A DNA stretch of 64,000 nucleotides from Sphingobium terrigena (lineage in GTDB: Bacteria > Pseudomonadota > Alphaproteobacteria > Sphingomonadales > Sphingomonadaceae): positions 1 to 64,000 of the forward strand of contig NZ_QVRA01000005.1 of assembly GCF_003591655.1 (NCBI RefSeq), written 5' to 3'. Made by a program: the position numbers and the translations under genes. Below the pieces are notes generated by a model that saw nothing but the letters and a program-made list of their open reading frames with translations, did not search any database and was not told the origin of the DNA. Below, piece by piece: positions 53,915 to 63,262 of the stretch (its first letter is position 1; each line of letters opens with the position of its first letter).

Positions 53915-55453
53915 TCACAACGTTTCTATCGAATCCGCAACATTTGCATCGAGTGCATGAATACAAGCAGTGTTGAACAGGGCATTCGCCACCTGCTTCT
54001 GTAGGTCGGGACACGCACTCCCTGCAAAACGCATCACAACATCGTTATAAGCGATGAGCGCCTCGGCTCCTTGGTCCAGCGCTCCAAGGTCACACCCTTT
54101 GCAGACCAAAGCCTTCGCCACTTGCTGCTGCAAACCGTGGTGTTCGCTATCACCAAAACGCGCCACAACATCATCATAAGTCACGAGCGCATCAGTCCCT
54201 CGGTCTAGCGCTCCGAGTACGACACCTTTGCAAACTAGCGCCTTCGCCACGTGCGTCTGCAGGTCGGGATTCTCGCTCCCGCCAAAACGCTTCACAATAT
54301 CGTCGTAAGTCGTGATCGCATCGACCTTTCGGTCCAGCGCACCAAGTTCTAAACCCTTGTTAATCAGCGCTCTAGCAACCGGCTCCTGTAGTTCTGGTCG
54401 TTTATTCCCACCAAAATGCGTCACAACATCATCACAGACGGTGATCGCTTCAGCCCGACGATTCAACGCGGCAAGCTCTATGCCTTTATTGACCAGTGCC
54501 TTTGCCACCCGCTCCTGCAATTCGGGATGATGACTCTTGCCGAAACGTGTCATAATATCGTCATAGATCACCAGCGCCTCGGCCCGTCGGTTCAATGCGC
54601 CCAGTTCGTATCCCTGATTAAGAAGGGCCATCGCCACTTGTGTCTGCAAGTCGTGATGTTCACTGCTACTGAAGCGCGACACAATTTCGCCATAGATAGC
54701 GATCGCTTCAGCACGCTGGTCCAGTTCGCCAAGAGCATAGGCGCGATTAAACAGCGCAAAACACAAGCTTTCCTCATCTATATCGTCCTCGAACATATAG
54801 ATCATGGCACTGGAACGCCTTTCCATCGCTGACCAGTCCTTGTCGAGAAAGGCCGCCATGACCAAGGCGCGATAATCATCTATGCTGCGGTCGCGTCGGG
54901 GCTTTGCCAATGCTGCATCCGCAATCTCCCGCAAATCGGCCTGTACCTTCGGGTCCGTCGGTACCTCACCCGGTTTAAGGTCGCCGATTAGCTGTTTGGC
55001 AGTCTCTCTGTGGGTCTGGATTTCCGCGACTGATGCTTTTGCATCGGCCAATAGCTGTACAATATCTTCCCGATCCTTGCGCAGCTCTTCGCGGGCTTCG
55101 GCGACAGCCGCCTTGCCGAAACGCAGCGCGAAGAAGATGACGATGACGGTGATCAGGACGCCAAACAGACCGATCATAGAGCTGGTCACTATCTCGAACC
55201 AATTGGTCTGGTTGTCGATGAGCTCGACCCGCAAGTCCGCGAATTTGCTCTCCAGTGCCAACGCCTCATTTTTCTGTCGGAGGGCAGCGAGTTCTTCAAG
55301 CAACCGCTTATGCTCCACCGCCGGTGTCGGGACGGGTGGCGCGGATACGATAGGGACAGCGACGGGCGTCTGCGGCGACTGTGCGGTGACGGCGCCTGCA
55401 TCCGCGCAACTCAACAGCGCGCAGGAGACAATCATGAGGATTGCAATTTTCAT
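53915..55453 (-). CDS. Membrane-anchored TPR-repeat protein, probably truncated
   Basis: The protein has 512 residues. The start MKIAILMIVSCALLSCADAG looks like a lipoprotein signal, followed by a coiled coil (50-80), a transmembrane helix (about 92-112), another coiled stretch (115-160), then from about 230 five complete and one partial 43-residue TPR-like units ending VAKALVCKG/VANALFNTA. The units resemble one another strongly. The frame ends at a TGA, but the same frame continues for 42 codons with sequence typical of the end of such proteins (53786-53914). It is less GC-rich than its neighbours. The function is unknown. Confidence 0.75.
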   Translation of the reverse strand: MKIAILMIVSCALLSCADAGAVTAQSPQTPVAVPIVSAPPVPTPAVEHKRLLEELAALRQKNEALALESKFADLRVELIDNQTNWFEIVTSSMIGLFGVLITVIVIFFALRFGKAAVAEAREELRKDREDIVQLLADAKASVAEIQTHRETAKQLIGDLKPGEVPTDPKVQADLREIADAALAKPRRDRSIDDYRALVMAAFLDKDWSAMERRSSAMIYMFEDDIDEESLCFALFNRAYALGELDQRAEAIAIYGEIVSRFSSSEHHDLQTQVAMALLNQGYELGALNRRAEALVIYDDIMTRFGKSHHPELQERVAKALVNKGIELAALNRRAEAITVCDDVVTHFGGNKRPELQEPVARALINKGLELGALDRKVDAITTYDDIVKRFGGSENPDLQTHVAKALVCKGVVLGALDRGTDALVTYDDVVARFGDSEHHGLQQQVAKALVCKGCDLGALDQGAEALIAYNDVVMRFAGSACPDLQKQVANALFNTACIHALDANVADSIETL

Positions 55454-55627
55454 TACGCGATCATGCACGATTGCGACGGCAAAAACAGCGGGCATAGTCA
55501 TTTCGGACGAAATGTTACGTGCGCAATCCGCGATGCTGTCCAGCGGCACGAAATAAATGAGGCGCTATCGCTTTTCTTCACCGACGCATTAGTCTGGGGC
55601 AAGACAGAATCGGGTGAGGAGAGCGGG

Positions 55628-56857
55628 ATGACGCAGGCGGGGGCTTTGACAGCCGGGGCGGAGTGGCGGCGGTCGCCGGTGCTGCCGATCTCGGCGGGGC
55701 TGGGCTATGCCACCAGCGTCATCCATATTTACGGGCTTGGTCCCTATATCGAGCCGATCAGCCAGTCTTTCGGCTGGTCCCGGACACAAACCACTATCGG
55801 GCTGACGCTGGCGACATTGGTGCAGGCGCTGTTTTCCGTGCCGATCGGGCTGATGGTCGATCGGCTGGGGCCACGGCTGTTCGGGCTGGTGGGGGTGCTG
55901 CTGACCTGTGGTGCCTTTGCGATGCTGGGGACGGCGAGTGGCGACAAGACGCAGTGGTTGATGCTGTGGAGCCTGTTGGCGCTGGCGACATTGCCGGTGC
56001 AGGCGACGGTGTGGACCAGTGCGGTCGCGACCCGCTTTGCCGCGTCGCGCGGGCTGGCCTTTGCCGTGTCCCTGTGCGGCGCGTCGCTGGCCGCTGCGCT
56101 GTTTCCGCTGCTGGGTAGCTGGCTGATCGGGCGATATGGCTGGCAAACAGCCGCGCCGATCCAGGCAGCGATCTGGGTGGCGATCGCCTTCCCGACGATC
56201 TTCCTCTTCTTTCGCGGCGCGCATGACCGGCGGGGCAAGGCGGCGGTGGAGGCGCGGCCGGTGCTGACCGGCGTGACATTGGGCGAAGGGCTGCGGTCGT
56301 CCATCTATCACCGGCTGTTGCTGGCCAGCCTGCTCTTCACCTTCACGATCATCGCGCTGGTGGTGCATTTCGTGCCGATCCTGACCGACCGGGGCGCAGA
56401 CCGGATGGCGGCGGCGGGCGTGGCAGCGCTGGTCGGGCTGTTTTCCGTCATCGGGCGGCTGGCGACCGGGCTGTTGCTCGACCGGTTTCGCGCATCGATG
56501 GTGGGGGCGACCGTGTTCCTGCTGCCCGCGATCGGCTGCCTGTTGCTGCTGACGGGCGGCGACAGCTGGATGGCGCAGGCGGCAGCGGCGGCGATGGTCG
56601 GGCTAACCCTCGGCGCGGAAGTGGATGTGATCGTCTATCTGACCACCCAGCATTTCGGCCTCAAGACCTTTGGCGGGCTTTATGGCGGGCTGTTGATGGC
56701 GCTGTCGGTCGGCACCGCCACCGGGCCGCTGGGCGCGTCCGCTTTGTTCGATGCGACCGGAGGCTATGGGCCGTTCCTGTGGCTGACCATCGCGCTGATG
56801 GTGGCAAGCAGCGTGACGCTGGCCAGCCTGCCGCGCCCCGCCTTTGCGCGGAGCTGA
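55628..56857 (+). CDS. Major facilitator superfamily transporter
   Basis: The protein has 409 residues and about 12 transmembrane helices. GLMVDRLGPRLFGLVGVLLT is the MFS loop 2-3 motif, and the first helix region YATSVIHIYGLGPYIEPISQ, then SFGWSRTQTTIGLTLATL, resembles the OFA/monocarboxylate porter group. The substrate is unknown. The ATG at 55628 is preceded by GAGCGGG. The frame is open further upstream through the divergent TPR gene's start, which is a shadow. Confidence 0.9.
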   Translation: MTQAGALTAGAEWRRSPVLPISAGLGYATSVIHIYGLGPYIEPISQSFGWSRTQTTIGLTLATLVQALFSVPIGLMVDRLGPRLFGLVGVLLTCGAFAMLGTASGDKTQWLMLWSLLALATLPVQATVWTSAVATRFAASRGLAFAVSLCGASLAAALFPLLGSWLIGRYGWQTAAPIQAAIWVAIAFPTIFLFFRGAHDRRGKAAVEARPVLTGVTLGEGLRSSIYHRLLLASLLFTFTIIALVVHFVPILTDRGADRMAAAGVAALVGLFSVIGRLATGLLLDRFRASMVGATVFLLPAIGCLLLLTGGDSWMAQAAAAAMVGLTLGAEVDVIVYLTTQHFGLKTFGGLYGGLLMALSVGTATGPLGASALFDATGGYGPFLWLTIALMVASSVTLASLPRPAFARS

Positions 56858-56867
56858 CCGGCAAGCC

Positions 56868-57341
56868 TCAGGCGTCTGCCACAAAGGCGAGAGAGAACCA
56901 GGAGGACATGGCATCGACCGCCAGCGGCGACAGGCAGATTGCGCGGCGGCGGCGGCTGTTGGGGGATGTTTGATGCTCGTCCAGCAGGCCGCGCCGCTCC
57001 AGCACGCCGACCTGGCCGACGATGACGCTCATCGACAGGCGCGATTTTTCGCTCAGTTGCTCCAGCGTCAACGCCCGTCCCTCCAGCCCCGCCTGATAGA
57101 GGAGGAGCAGCATGTCCCAGGCAGGGTCGCTGAACAGATTTTGGCCAAGCAAGGTGGCACGCGCCCGCCGCGCTTCGATATAGCGCGCGAGCGTGGCAAG
57201 CTGCCCACCGCCGTCGCCATCCAGAATCGCCGCATCCTCCTGCCGCGCATGCACATTGCTGAGACAGCGTTGCAGCGCGACGATGAGGTCGGCTGCTTCC
57301 TGGCTGGGAACGATGCTCTCAGGCGGGATATGCGCGGTCAT
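56868..57341 (-). CDS. Winged-helix (MarR-like) DNA-binding protein
   Basis: The protein has 157 residues. A variable N-terminal helix is followed by a winged helix: DPAWDMLLLLYQAGLEGRAL, TLEQLSEKSRLSMSVIVGQV, then GVLERRGLLDEH and a basic wing SPNSRRRRAICLS. The C-terminus is helical. The ligand is unknown. It overlaps the 3' end of the upstream membrane-protein gene by 23 bases. It converges with the MFS gene, which is a plausible target but unproven. Confidence 0.8.
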   Translation of the reverse strand: MTAHIPPESIVPSQEAADLIVALQRCLSNVHARQEDAAILDGDGGGQLATLARYIEARRARATLLGQNLFSDPAWDMLLLLYQAGLEGRALTLEQLSEKSRLSMSVIVGQVGVLERRGLLDEHQTSPNSRRRRAICLSPLAVDAMSSWFSLAFVADA

Positions 57342-57738
57342 GGAGCGACTTTCGATCAAGTTCGATGCCAATGATGGTGAAGAGCATCAGGGGGATGATC
57401 CAGACCGTGTTCAGACCTTCGTAGATGCGGTCGGAAAAACTCTGGAGCAGCAGCGTCGCCACATGGGACAACAGCGTCATCAGCTGGCAGGCGGAAACCC
57501 AGACCGGCCAGTAACGGTGGCTTTGCAGCATCAGCCAGAGCAGCGCGACGAAGGTCAGCAGATCGACCGTCATCAGCCAATATTGCGTCGCCTGCCACGA
57601 TCCGGCGAGTTGGGCGGGAATGGTGAACAGCACCGCCGCCACCGAAATGACGACGAAGCGTCGCCCGTCCCGCCCGCCAAACGCCAGCGCAAAAGCGCAG
57701 GTTAAAAGCATCAGAAGCCAAAAAGAAGCCGCCAGCAT
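57319..57738 (-). CDS. Small integral membrane protein
   Basis: The protein has 139 residues with four predicted transmembrane helices (about 1-20, 28-50, 52-73, 76-105) and a polar C-terminus ELDRKSLHDRAY. I do not recognise a family. It overlaps and precedes the winged-helix gene, so the two are co-expressed; a membrane sensor plus regulator arrangement is a possible reading. Confidence 0.7.
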   Translation of the reverse strand: MLAASFWLLMLLTCAFALAFGGRDGRRFVVISVAAVLFTIPAQLAGSWQATQYWLMTVDLLTFVALLWLMLQSHRYWPVWVSACQLMTLLSHVATLLLQSFSDRIYEGLNTVWIIPLMLFTIIGIELDRKSLHDRAYPA

Positions 57739-57801
57739 TTGATCACCGGTTGAGAGGGGGGAGAAATCAAACGTTTACCCAATGCCGACGGCTCCACCTG
57801 G

Positions 57802-58149
57802 TCAGGCGACCAGGGTCAGGTGGCGCTGCACATCGTCCTGCACGGGCGCGTCCATCCCCAACGGGCATCCAAAAGCTGTGACGGCATGTTGGCTTTGTTC
57901 GATACAGCGGGTCAGCAGCGCTGTCGCGCGGATCATGTCGCTGCGCCCCTCGATAATCTTGGTCGCGCTTTCATGGATGCGCAGGATGATGCGCTGGCTT
58001 TCGGCGGCAGTGAGGCCGGAATCCTGGGCAGCGGTGAGAAAGGCGGTGGTCAGCTGCGCCGTGTCGACGAGCGCGACGTCCAGCGCGGCAAAAGCCTGCT
58101 TGGTCTGATCGGCGACGGCCTGGGTCTTTGCGGGATCAAGATTAAGCAC
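57802..58149 (-). CDS. Helical protein of unknown function
   Basis: The protein has 115 residues, almost all helix-forming, with no cysteine pair motif or hydrophobic membrane segment: AVADQTKQAFAALDVALVDT, then SGLTAAESQRIILRIHESAT. I do not recognise the family. GGAG-like sequence (AAGGAGATGAC) lies before the start at 58149. It sits between the LuxR-like and membrane-protein genes on the same strand, so it may share their promoter. Confidence 0.65.
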   Translation of the reverse strand: MLNLDPAKTQAVADQTKQAFAALDVALVDTAQLTTAFLTAAQDSGLTAAESQRIILRIHESATKIIEGRSDMIRATALLTRCIEQSQHAVTAFGCPLGMDAPVQDDVQRHLTLVA

Positions 58150-58213
58150 AAGTCATCTCCTTCGCACGACGCCATGCAGGCGGTGCGTTGTCAGCGTGGC
58201 AATGTAGGAAGGA

Positions 58214-58705
58214 TCAGGCCAGCGCCTTGAAGGCCCCGGCAATGAGCAGCAGCAGAGTGACGACACCAACGCCGGTCAGAACGGCGGCGCGGATCATCGC
58301 CAATATGCGGCCATCGATACTCAGTTCATTGATCGATCCCCCTAGCGGCGGGCCGAAGGCGAGGATGCGGCGCAGGAGCGTTTTGCGTTCCATATGCTCA
58401 TCCGGACTGTCCGGCTGAGCGATGGATGACGCAGGAGAGGCATCGGAGGCAAGCCGCTGCGTTTGATGTATCAAAGGCTGATATGTGCCACTTTGGGTCT
58501 GTGGTTGATCGAACGAAACGAACAGGCGCGCCGCCTCCTTGCGGGACGGCACGCCGAACTTGCGCAAACTGGTGCGGACGCGCTGATCGACCGTATGCTC
58601 CGAGACGTGGAGCTGCCGCGCGATTTCCTTGGAATTGAAGCCCTGCGACACCAGCCGCAGGCACTGCTTTTCCCCCTCGCTCAAGGCTGGCAGGGTTTCC
58701 GCCAC
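58214..58705 (-). CDS. LuxR-type HTH protein with a C-terminal membrane helix
   Basis: The protein has 163 residues. The N-terminal LuxR/GerE helix-turn-helix is clear (ALSEGEKQCLRLVSQGFNSK, then EIARQLHVSEHTVDQRVRTS and LRKFGVPSRKEAARLF). After a polar linker comes one transmembrane helix near the end (RAAVLTGVGVVTLLLLIAGA). No receiver or autoinducer domain is present, so the DNA-binding part would be held at the membrane. The GTG start at 58705 has a perfect AGGAGG nine bases upstream; an ATG five bases earlier is out of frame. Confidence 0.87.
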   Translation of the reverse strand: MAETLPALSEGEKQCLRLVSQGFNSKEIARQLHVSEHTVDQRVRTSLRKFGVPSRKEAARLFVSFDQPQTQSGTYQPLIHQTQRLASDASPASSIAQPDSPDEHMERKTLLRRILAFGPPLGGSINELSIDGRILAMIRAAVLTGVGVVTLLLLIAGAFKALA

Positions 58706-58773
58706 TCCATCGCTCCTCCTGCATGGGCTCTTTGCCTAAGAACGAACCAAAGGCATCAAAAGGCCCAGCCAAC

Positions 58774-58846
58774 GCATATCACACCGTCAAGGTTGCGATT
58801 CGGTTTGCGTTGCGTCCTAAAGTGACACGACAGGGTGTTGATATGC
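58774..58846. promoter_or_regulatory. Inverted repeat upstream of the LuxR-type gene
   Basis: GCATATCACACC (58774-58785) and GGTGTTGATATGC (58834-58846) are inverted copies with one bulged base, 48 bases apart. An 8-bp palindrome TTACGTAA lies at about 58853-58860. Together they suggest an operator region for the membrane-tethered regulator or another factor. Confidence 0.5.
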
Positions 58847-58876
58847 AACTTAGTTACGTAAGTAGCGGTCAGACGA

Positions 58877-59044
58877 TCAGCTCGTGGGCTTGCCATCCTG
58901 TTTTGCCTTGTGCGCCGCGAGCAGCGCGTCGATCTCGACGATGCGCTGGCGCTGGATCGTGTCCTTGGCCAGCCCCTTGAGGCGACATTCGGCCCAAAGG
59001 GCGCGACGCTCGGACGTAAGCGCTTTGAGATATAGATCGGCCAT
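58877..59044 (-). CDS. Small conserved-looking helical protein
   Basis: The protein has 55 residues, MADLYLKALTSERRALWAEC then RLKGLAKDTIQRQRIVEIDA, basic and helical. I do not recognise a family. ATG 59044 is chosen because the upstream frame lies in a GC-rich palindromic stretch. It lies downstream of typA on the same strand. Confidence 0.6.
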   Translation of the reverse strand: MADLYLKALTSERRALWAECRLKGLAKDTIQRQRIVEIDALLAAHKAKQDGKPTS

Positions 59045-59155
59045 GGGTCTGTCCTTGGAATGGGAAAAGGGCGGGAGCGTTGCGACGCCCCTGCCCCTCC
59101 ACCACCGACTACGTCGGCGGCCCCCCTCCCAAGGCAAGCCTGGGGAGGAATTATT

Positions 59156-60976
59156 TTAGGCCGCTTTCGAGCGGCTCATGCGCTTGCGCTCGTTCGGGTC
59201 GAGGTAACGCTTGCGCAGGCGAATCGTCTTGGGCGTGACTTCAACCAGCTCATCGTCATCGATATAGGCGATGGCCTGTTCCAGCGTCAGCTTCCATGGC
59301 GGGGTCAGGCGGACGGCGTCGTCCTTGCCGCTGGCGCGGAAGTTGGTCAGCGCCTTGGACTTCATCGGGTTGACTTCAAGATCGTCGGGCTTGGCATTTT
59401 CGCCGATGATCATACCTTCATAGAGCGCTTCGCCAACGCCCACCATCAGGATACCGCGTTCTTCGAGCGGACCCAGCGCATAGGCATTGGCTTCGCCCGC
59501 GCCGTTGGAGATCAGGACGCCATTTTTGCGGCCTTCAATCTTGCCCTTGTGGGGGCCATATTTCTCGAACAGGCGGTTCATGATGCCGGTGCCGCGCGTG
59601 TCGGACAGGAATTCGCCATGATAGCCGATCAGGCCGCGCGAGGGGGCGGAGAAGGTGATGCGGGTCTTGCCGCCGCCCGATGGGCGCATGTCGGTCATTT
59701 CCGCCTTGCGCAGGTTCATCTTCTCGACAACCGTGCCGGAAAATTCGTCATCGACGTCGATCATGACGGTTTCATAGGGCTCGGTCTTGCCGCCATCCTC
59801 ATCTTCGCCGAACAGCACGCGCGGGCGGCTGATCGAGAGTTCAAAGCCTTCGCGGCGCATGGTTTCGATGAGGACGCCCAGCTGAAGTTCGCCGCGACCA
59901 GCGACTTCGAAGCTGTCCTTGTCGGCGCTCTCGGTCACCTTGACGGCTACGTTCGATTCGGCTTCGCGGGCCAGACGATCGCGGATCATGCGGCTCGTCA
60001 CCTTGGTGCCTTCACGACCCGCCATGGGCGAATCATTCACCGCAAAGCGCATCGAGAGGGTTGGTGGATCGATCGGCTGGGCCTGGATCGGCACGGTGAC
60101 CGACGTGTCGCAGATGGTGTTGGCGACGGTCGCGACCGCCAGACCGGCCAGCGAGATGATGTCGCCAGCCTTGGCTTCATCGACAGGCACGCGATCAAGG
60201 CCGTGGAAGGCCATGATCTTGGACGCGCGGCCGGTTTCGATCACCTTGCCATCCATGTCGAGCGCGTGGATCGCCTGATTGACCTTCACCGAACCGCTGG
60301 TCACGCGGCCGGTGAGGATGCGGCCGAGGAAATTGTCACGATCGAGCAGGGTCACCAGGAAGGTAAAGGGCACGCCTTCCACTTCCACGGCGGGCGCGGG
60401 CACATGATCGACGATCTTCTGGAACAGCGGCTTGAGCGTGCCCGACCGCAGCGTGGGATCTTCATTGGCATAGCCGTTGCGGCCCGACGCATAGAGGACG
60501 GGGAAGTCGAGCTGTTCATCGGTCGCATCGAGCGACACGAACAGGTCGAACACTTCGTCCAGCACTTCCTGGATACGCTCGTCGGGACGATCGACCTTGT
60601 TGACGACGACGATGGGACGCAGGCCCAGTGCCAGCGCCTTGCCAGTCACGAACTTGGTCTGCGGCATCGCGCCTTCCGACGAATCGACCAGCAGGACGAC
60701 GCCGTCGACCATCGAAAGGATGCGTTCGACTTCGCCACCAAAGTCGGCGTGTCCGGGCGTGTCGACGATGTTGATGCGGGTGCCTTCCCACTCGACCGAG
60801 GTCGGCTTGGCCAGGATGGTGATGCCGCGTTCTTTTTCGAGATCGTTGCTGTCCATCGCGCGCTCTTCGACGCGCTGATTGTCGCGGAAGGTGCCGGACT
60901 GGCGGAAAAGCTGGTCAACGAGGGTGGTCTTGCCGTGATCGACGTGCGCGATGATGGCGATATTACGCAGGGACAT
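59156..60976 (-). CDS. typA: Translational GTPase TypA/BipA
   Basis: A ribosome-associated GTPase that helps 50S assembly and growth under stress such as cold. The protein has 606 residues. G1 [10 protein letters not shown], the switch RGITI, G3 [10 protein letters not shown] and G4 NKVDRP are present, and the TypA-specific C-terminal region contains [20 protein letters not shown], then [20 protein letters not shown]. The ATG at 60976 gives [15 protein letters not shown]. Confidence 0.97.
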   Translation of the reverse strand: MSLRNIAIIAHVDHGKTTLVDQLFRQSGTFRDNQRVEERAMDSNDLEKERGITILAKPTSVEWEGTRINIVDTPGHADFGGEVERILSMVDGVVLLVDSSEGAMPQTKFVTGKALALGLRPIVVVNKVDRPDERIQEVLDEVFDLFVSLDATDEQLDFPVLYASGRNGYANEDPTLRSGTLKPLFQKIVDHVPAPAVEVEGVPFTFLVTLLDRDNFLGRILTGRVTSGSVKVNQAIHALDMDGKVIETGRASKIMAFHGLDRVPVDEAKAGDIISLAGLAVATVANTICDTSVTVPIQAQPIDPPTLSMRFAVNDSPMAGREGTKVTSRMIRDRLAREAESNVAVKVTESADKDSFEVAGRGELQLGVLIETMRREGFELSISRPRVLFGEDEDGGKTEPYETVMIDVDDEFSGTVVEKMNLRKAEMTDMRPSGGGKTRITFSAPSRGLIGYHGEFLSDTRGTGIMNRLFEKYGPHKGKIEGRKNGVLISNGAGEANAYALGPLEERGILMVGVGEALYEGMIIGENAKPDDLEVNPMKSKALTNFRASGKDDAVRLTPPWKLTLEQAIAYIDDDELVEVTPKTIRLRKRYLDPNERKRMSRSKAA

Positions 60977-61191
60977 GTCTTGCCTTCGGGATATGGGTTC
61001 ACCCAAGCCGACACAAGGTCACGCAGAGGCTTCGGGCGCGCCCCTACAGGAATTGATGCGTTGCGGCAAGGGCGCGTGGCAGCCACGAAGCGGGGCGCTT
61101 CCCACTGGACGGCGCCGCCCCTATGTTTATCCTGCCGATTGCGCCTTGAAGCGCAGGTGTTCTATATCAATATGACACCAAGGGAGATATC

Positions 61192-62412
61192 ATGGCCACG
61201 ACCGCTACTGCGACTGCAACAACCTCCAGCGATCCGTTCAGCCTGACGCCGCCTGATCCGGTGCCGGTCGTCAGCGCCGAGAGGGCCGCCGGGCTGGTGC
61301 CGATCGACGAGGGCAAAAAGTCCAAGCTGGACGAGAAGGTGGATGCCTTCATCGACGATCTGGTGGCGCAGGACGCCAATTCGCCGGCATTCGGCGCGCG
61401 GGTCGATCAGTTGACCAATATGGGGCGCAAGGAAATTGCCGAGGCGGCGGGCCACTCCAACCGCTTCCTCGACCGACCGGTGCGGGCGATGGACAGCGAC
61501 AGCAAGGTCGGCGCGGACCTGGCCGAACTGCGCCGCACGGTCGAGGATCTGGATCCCGGCAAGCGCGGCAGCCTGACCAGCCGCAAAAAGCTGTTCGGGA
61601 TCATCCCGTTCGGTAACAAGATGCGCGACTATTTCGACGGCTATAAGAGCGCGCAGAGCCACATCAATTCGATCCTGGGATCGCTGGCCAGCGGCAAGGA
61701 CACACTGATCAAGGATAATGCCGCGATCGATGTCGAGCGGCAGAATATGTGGGCGACGATGGGTCGCCTCGAACAGATGATCCATATCAGCAAGACGATG
61801 GACGCACGGCTGGAGGCCAAGGCGCTGGAACTGGATTCGACCGACCCGACCAAGGCGAAGGCGATCCGCGAGAGCGCGCTGTTCTACATTCGCCAGCGCA
61901 CGCAGGATTTGCTGACCCAGATGGCAGTGACGGTGCAGGGCTATCTGGCGCTCGATCTGGTGAAGAAGAATAATGTCGAGCTGGTCAAGGGCGTCGATCG
62001 CGCCTCCACCACCACGGTCGCAGCGCTGCGCACGGCGGTGACGGTGGCGCAGGCGCTGGTCGGGCAAAGGCTGGTGCTGGAGCAGATCACCGCGCTCAAC
62101 ACCACGACCGCGAACATGATCGATTCGACCGGCGAATTGCTGAAAAGCCAGACCGCGCAGATTCACGAGCAGGCCGCGTCGAGCACGATCCCGATCGAAA
62201 CGTTGCAGCGCGCCTTCCAGAACATCTACGACACGATGGACAATATCGACAGCTTCAAGCTGAAAGCGCTGGAGAATATGAAAACCACGGTGACGACGCT
62301 GTCGAACGAGGTAGAGAAGTCCAAGGGCTATATTGCGCGGGCCGAAGGGCAGGCGCAGGCGTCGAAGGAAGCACGGGCGGACAATCCCTTGCTGAGCGCG
62401 ATCGAGGGGTGA
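61192..62412 (+). CDS. Toxic anion resistance protein, TelA family
   Basis: The protein has 406 residues, mostly helical and coiled, matching TelA (tellurite resistance) proteins: KRGSLTSRKKLFGIIPFGNK, DYFDGYKSAQSHINSILGSL and LLKSQTAQIHEQAASSTIPI. A Pro/Ser-rich N-terminal 40 residues are variable. Members occur with ter genes but also alone beside XpaC-like genes, as here; the mechanism is not established. It is the first gene of a three-gene cluster. Confidence 0.93.
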   Translation: MATTATATATTSSDPFSLTPPDPVPVVSAERAAGLVPIDEGKKSKLDEKVDAFIDDLVAQDANSPAFGARVDQLTNMGRKEIAEAAGHSNRFLDRPVRAMDSDSKVGADLAELRRTVEDLDPGKRGSLTSRKKLFGIIPFGNKMRDYFDGYKSAQSHINSILGSLASGKDTLIKDNAAIDVERQNMWATMGRLEQMIHISKTMDARLEAKALELDSTDPTKAKAIRESALFYIRQRTQDLLTQMAVTVQGYLALDLVKKNNVELVKGVDRASTTTVAALRTAVTVAQALVGQRLVLEQITALNTTTANMIDSTGELLKSQTAQIHEQAASSTIPIETLQRAFQNIYDTMDNIDSFKLKALENMKTTVTTLSNEVEKSKGYIARAEGQAQASKEARADNPLLSAIEG

Positions 62413-62424
62413 GGATGAAACATC

Positions 62425-62525
62425 TCCCGTTCACCCTGAGCGAAGTCGAAGGGGTCGGCCGACCGATAGGGAGGCTACTTCGCTCCGCTCAGTGGAAGGC
62501 TTCGACTTCGCTCAGCCCGAACGGG
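62425..62525. repeat. Inverted repeat of the CTTCGACTTCGCTCAG type, second copy
   Basis: CCCGTTCACCCTGAGCGAAG (continuing TCGAAGG) and the inverted CTTCGACTTCGCTCAGCCCG (continuing AACGGG) are about 45 bases apart. The arrangement matches 13877-13984. It lies between the telA gene and its downstream partner. Confidence 0.8.
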
Positions 62526-62536
62526 GACGGGGTCCA

Positions 62537-63247
62537 ATGAGCCGTTCCGATCGTGTGCTGGCCGATGCCGAAGCGGTGCTGCGGCGTCATAGCGAGCGCG
62601 GGCAGAGCCTGACAGCGCGGGCGCGGCAGCGGCGTAATGCAGGGCTGATCCGCAAGGTCAAATATGCCTTCTGGGCGGTGCTGGCGGTGATATTGGGCAG
62701 CGCAGTTGCGGGCTTTGTCGTGCCGCTGGGGACGACCGGCATCATGATCGCGCTAGGCGTGATGATGGCGGCTTTGCTGCTGATCGGCCTGCTGCCGACG
62801 GAAACCCGCGTGCGGACCGAGGCGCTGGCGGAAACGCCGCTTACCGCCCTGCCGCTCCAGACAGAAATCTGGCTGGAAAATCAGCGCAAGGCGCTGCCGG
62901 CCCCGGCGGTGACGCTGGTGGACAGTATCGGCGTGAAGCTGGAGATATTGGCGCCGCAGCTTGAACGGCTGGGACCGCAGGACCCCGCCGCGCTGGAGGT
63001 GCGCCGCCTGCTGGCCGACCATCTGCCCGAACTGGTGACCGGCTATCAGTCGATCCCGCAGCCCTTGCGGCGCGAGGAACGCAATGGCCGGGTGCCGGAA
63101 AAGCAGCTGGTCGAGGGGCTGGCGGTGATCGACGCCGAGATTGGGCGGATGAGCGAGAATCTGGCCAGCGGCGATCTGGACAAGCTGGCGACGCAGAACC
63201 GCTTTCTGGAGCTGAAATATCAGGAGGCGAAGGAATTGGGGCAATAG
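62537..63247 (+). CDS. XpaC-like membrane protein, TelA partner
   Basis: The protein has 236 residues with two close transmembrane helices (about 42-62 and 68-88) and a long helical soluble region (VDSIGVKLEILAPQLERLGP, ending KYQEAKELGQ). Placement after telA and this layout resemble XpaC/5-bromo-4-chloroindolyl phosphate hydrolysis proteins, which often pair with TelA. The function is unknown. Start ATG 62537 is chosen over upstream frames that lie in repeat DNA. Confidence 0.75.
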   Translation: MSRSDRVLADAEAVLRRHSERGQSLTARARQRRNAGLIRKVKYAFWAVLAVILGSAVAGFVVPLGTTGIMIALGVMMAALLLIGLLPTETRVRTEALAETPLTALPLQTEIWLENQRKALPAPAVTLVDSIGVKLEILAPQLERLGPQDPAALEVRRLLADHLPELVTGYQSIPQPLRREERNGRVPEKQLVEGLAVIDAEIGRMSENLASGDLDKLATQNRFLELKYQEAKELGQ

Positions 63248-63262
63248 CCCCGTCCTTCCTGG

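Noticed and set aside
59060..61246. A 728-codon plus-strand frame across typA
   Set aside because: It is antisense to a clear TypA gene; long antisense frames arise from GC-rich codon bias. The translation is rich in His, Asp and Arg repeats and has no family match.
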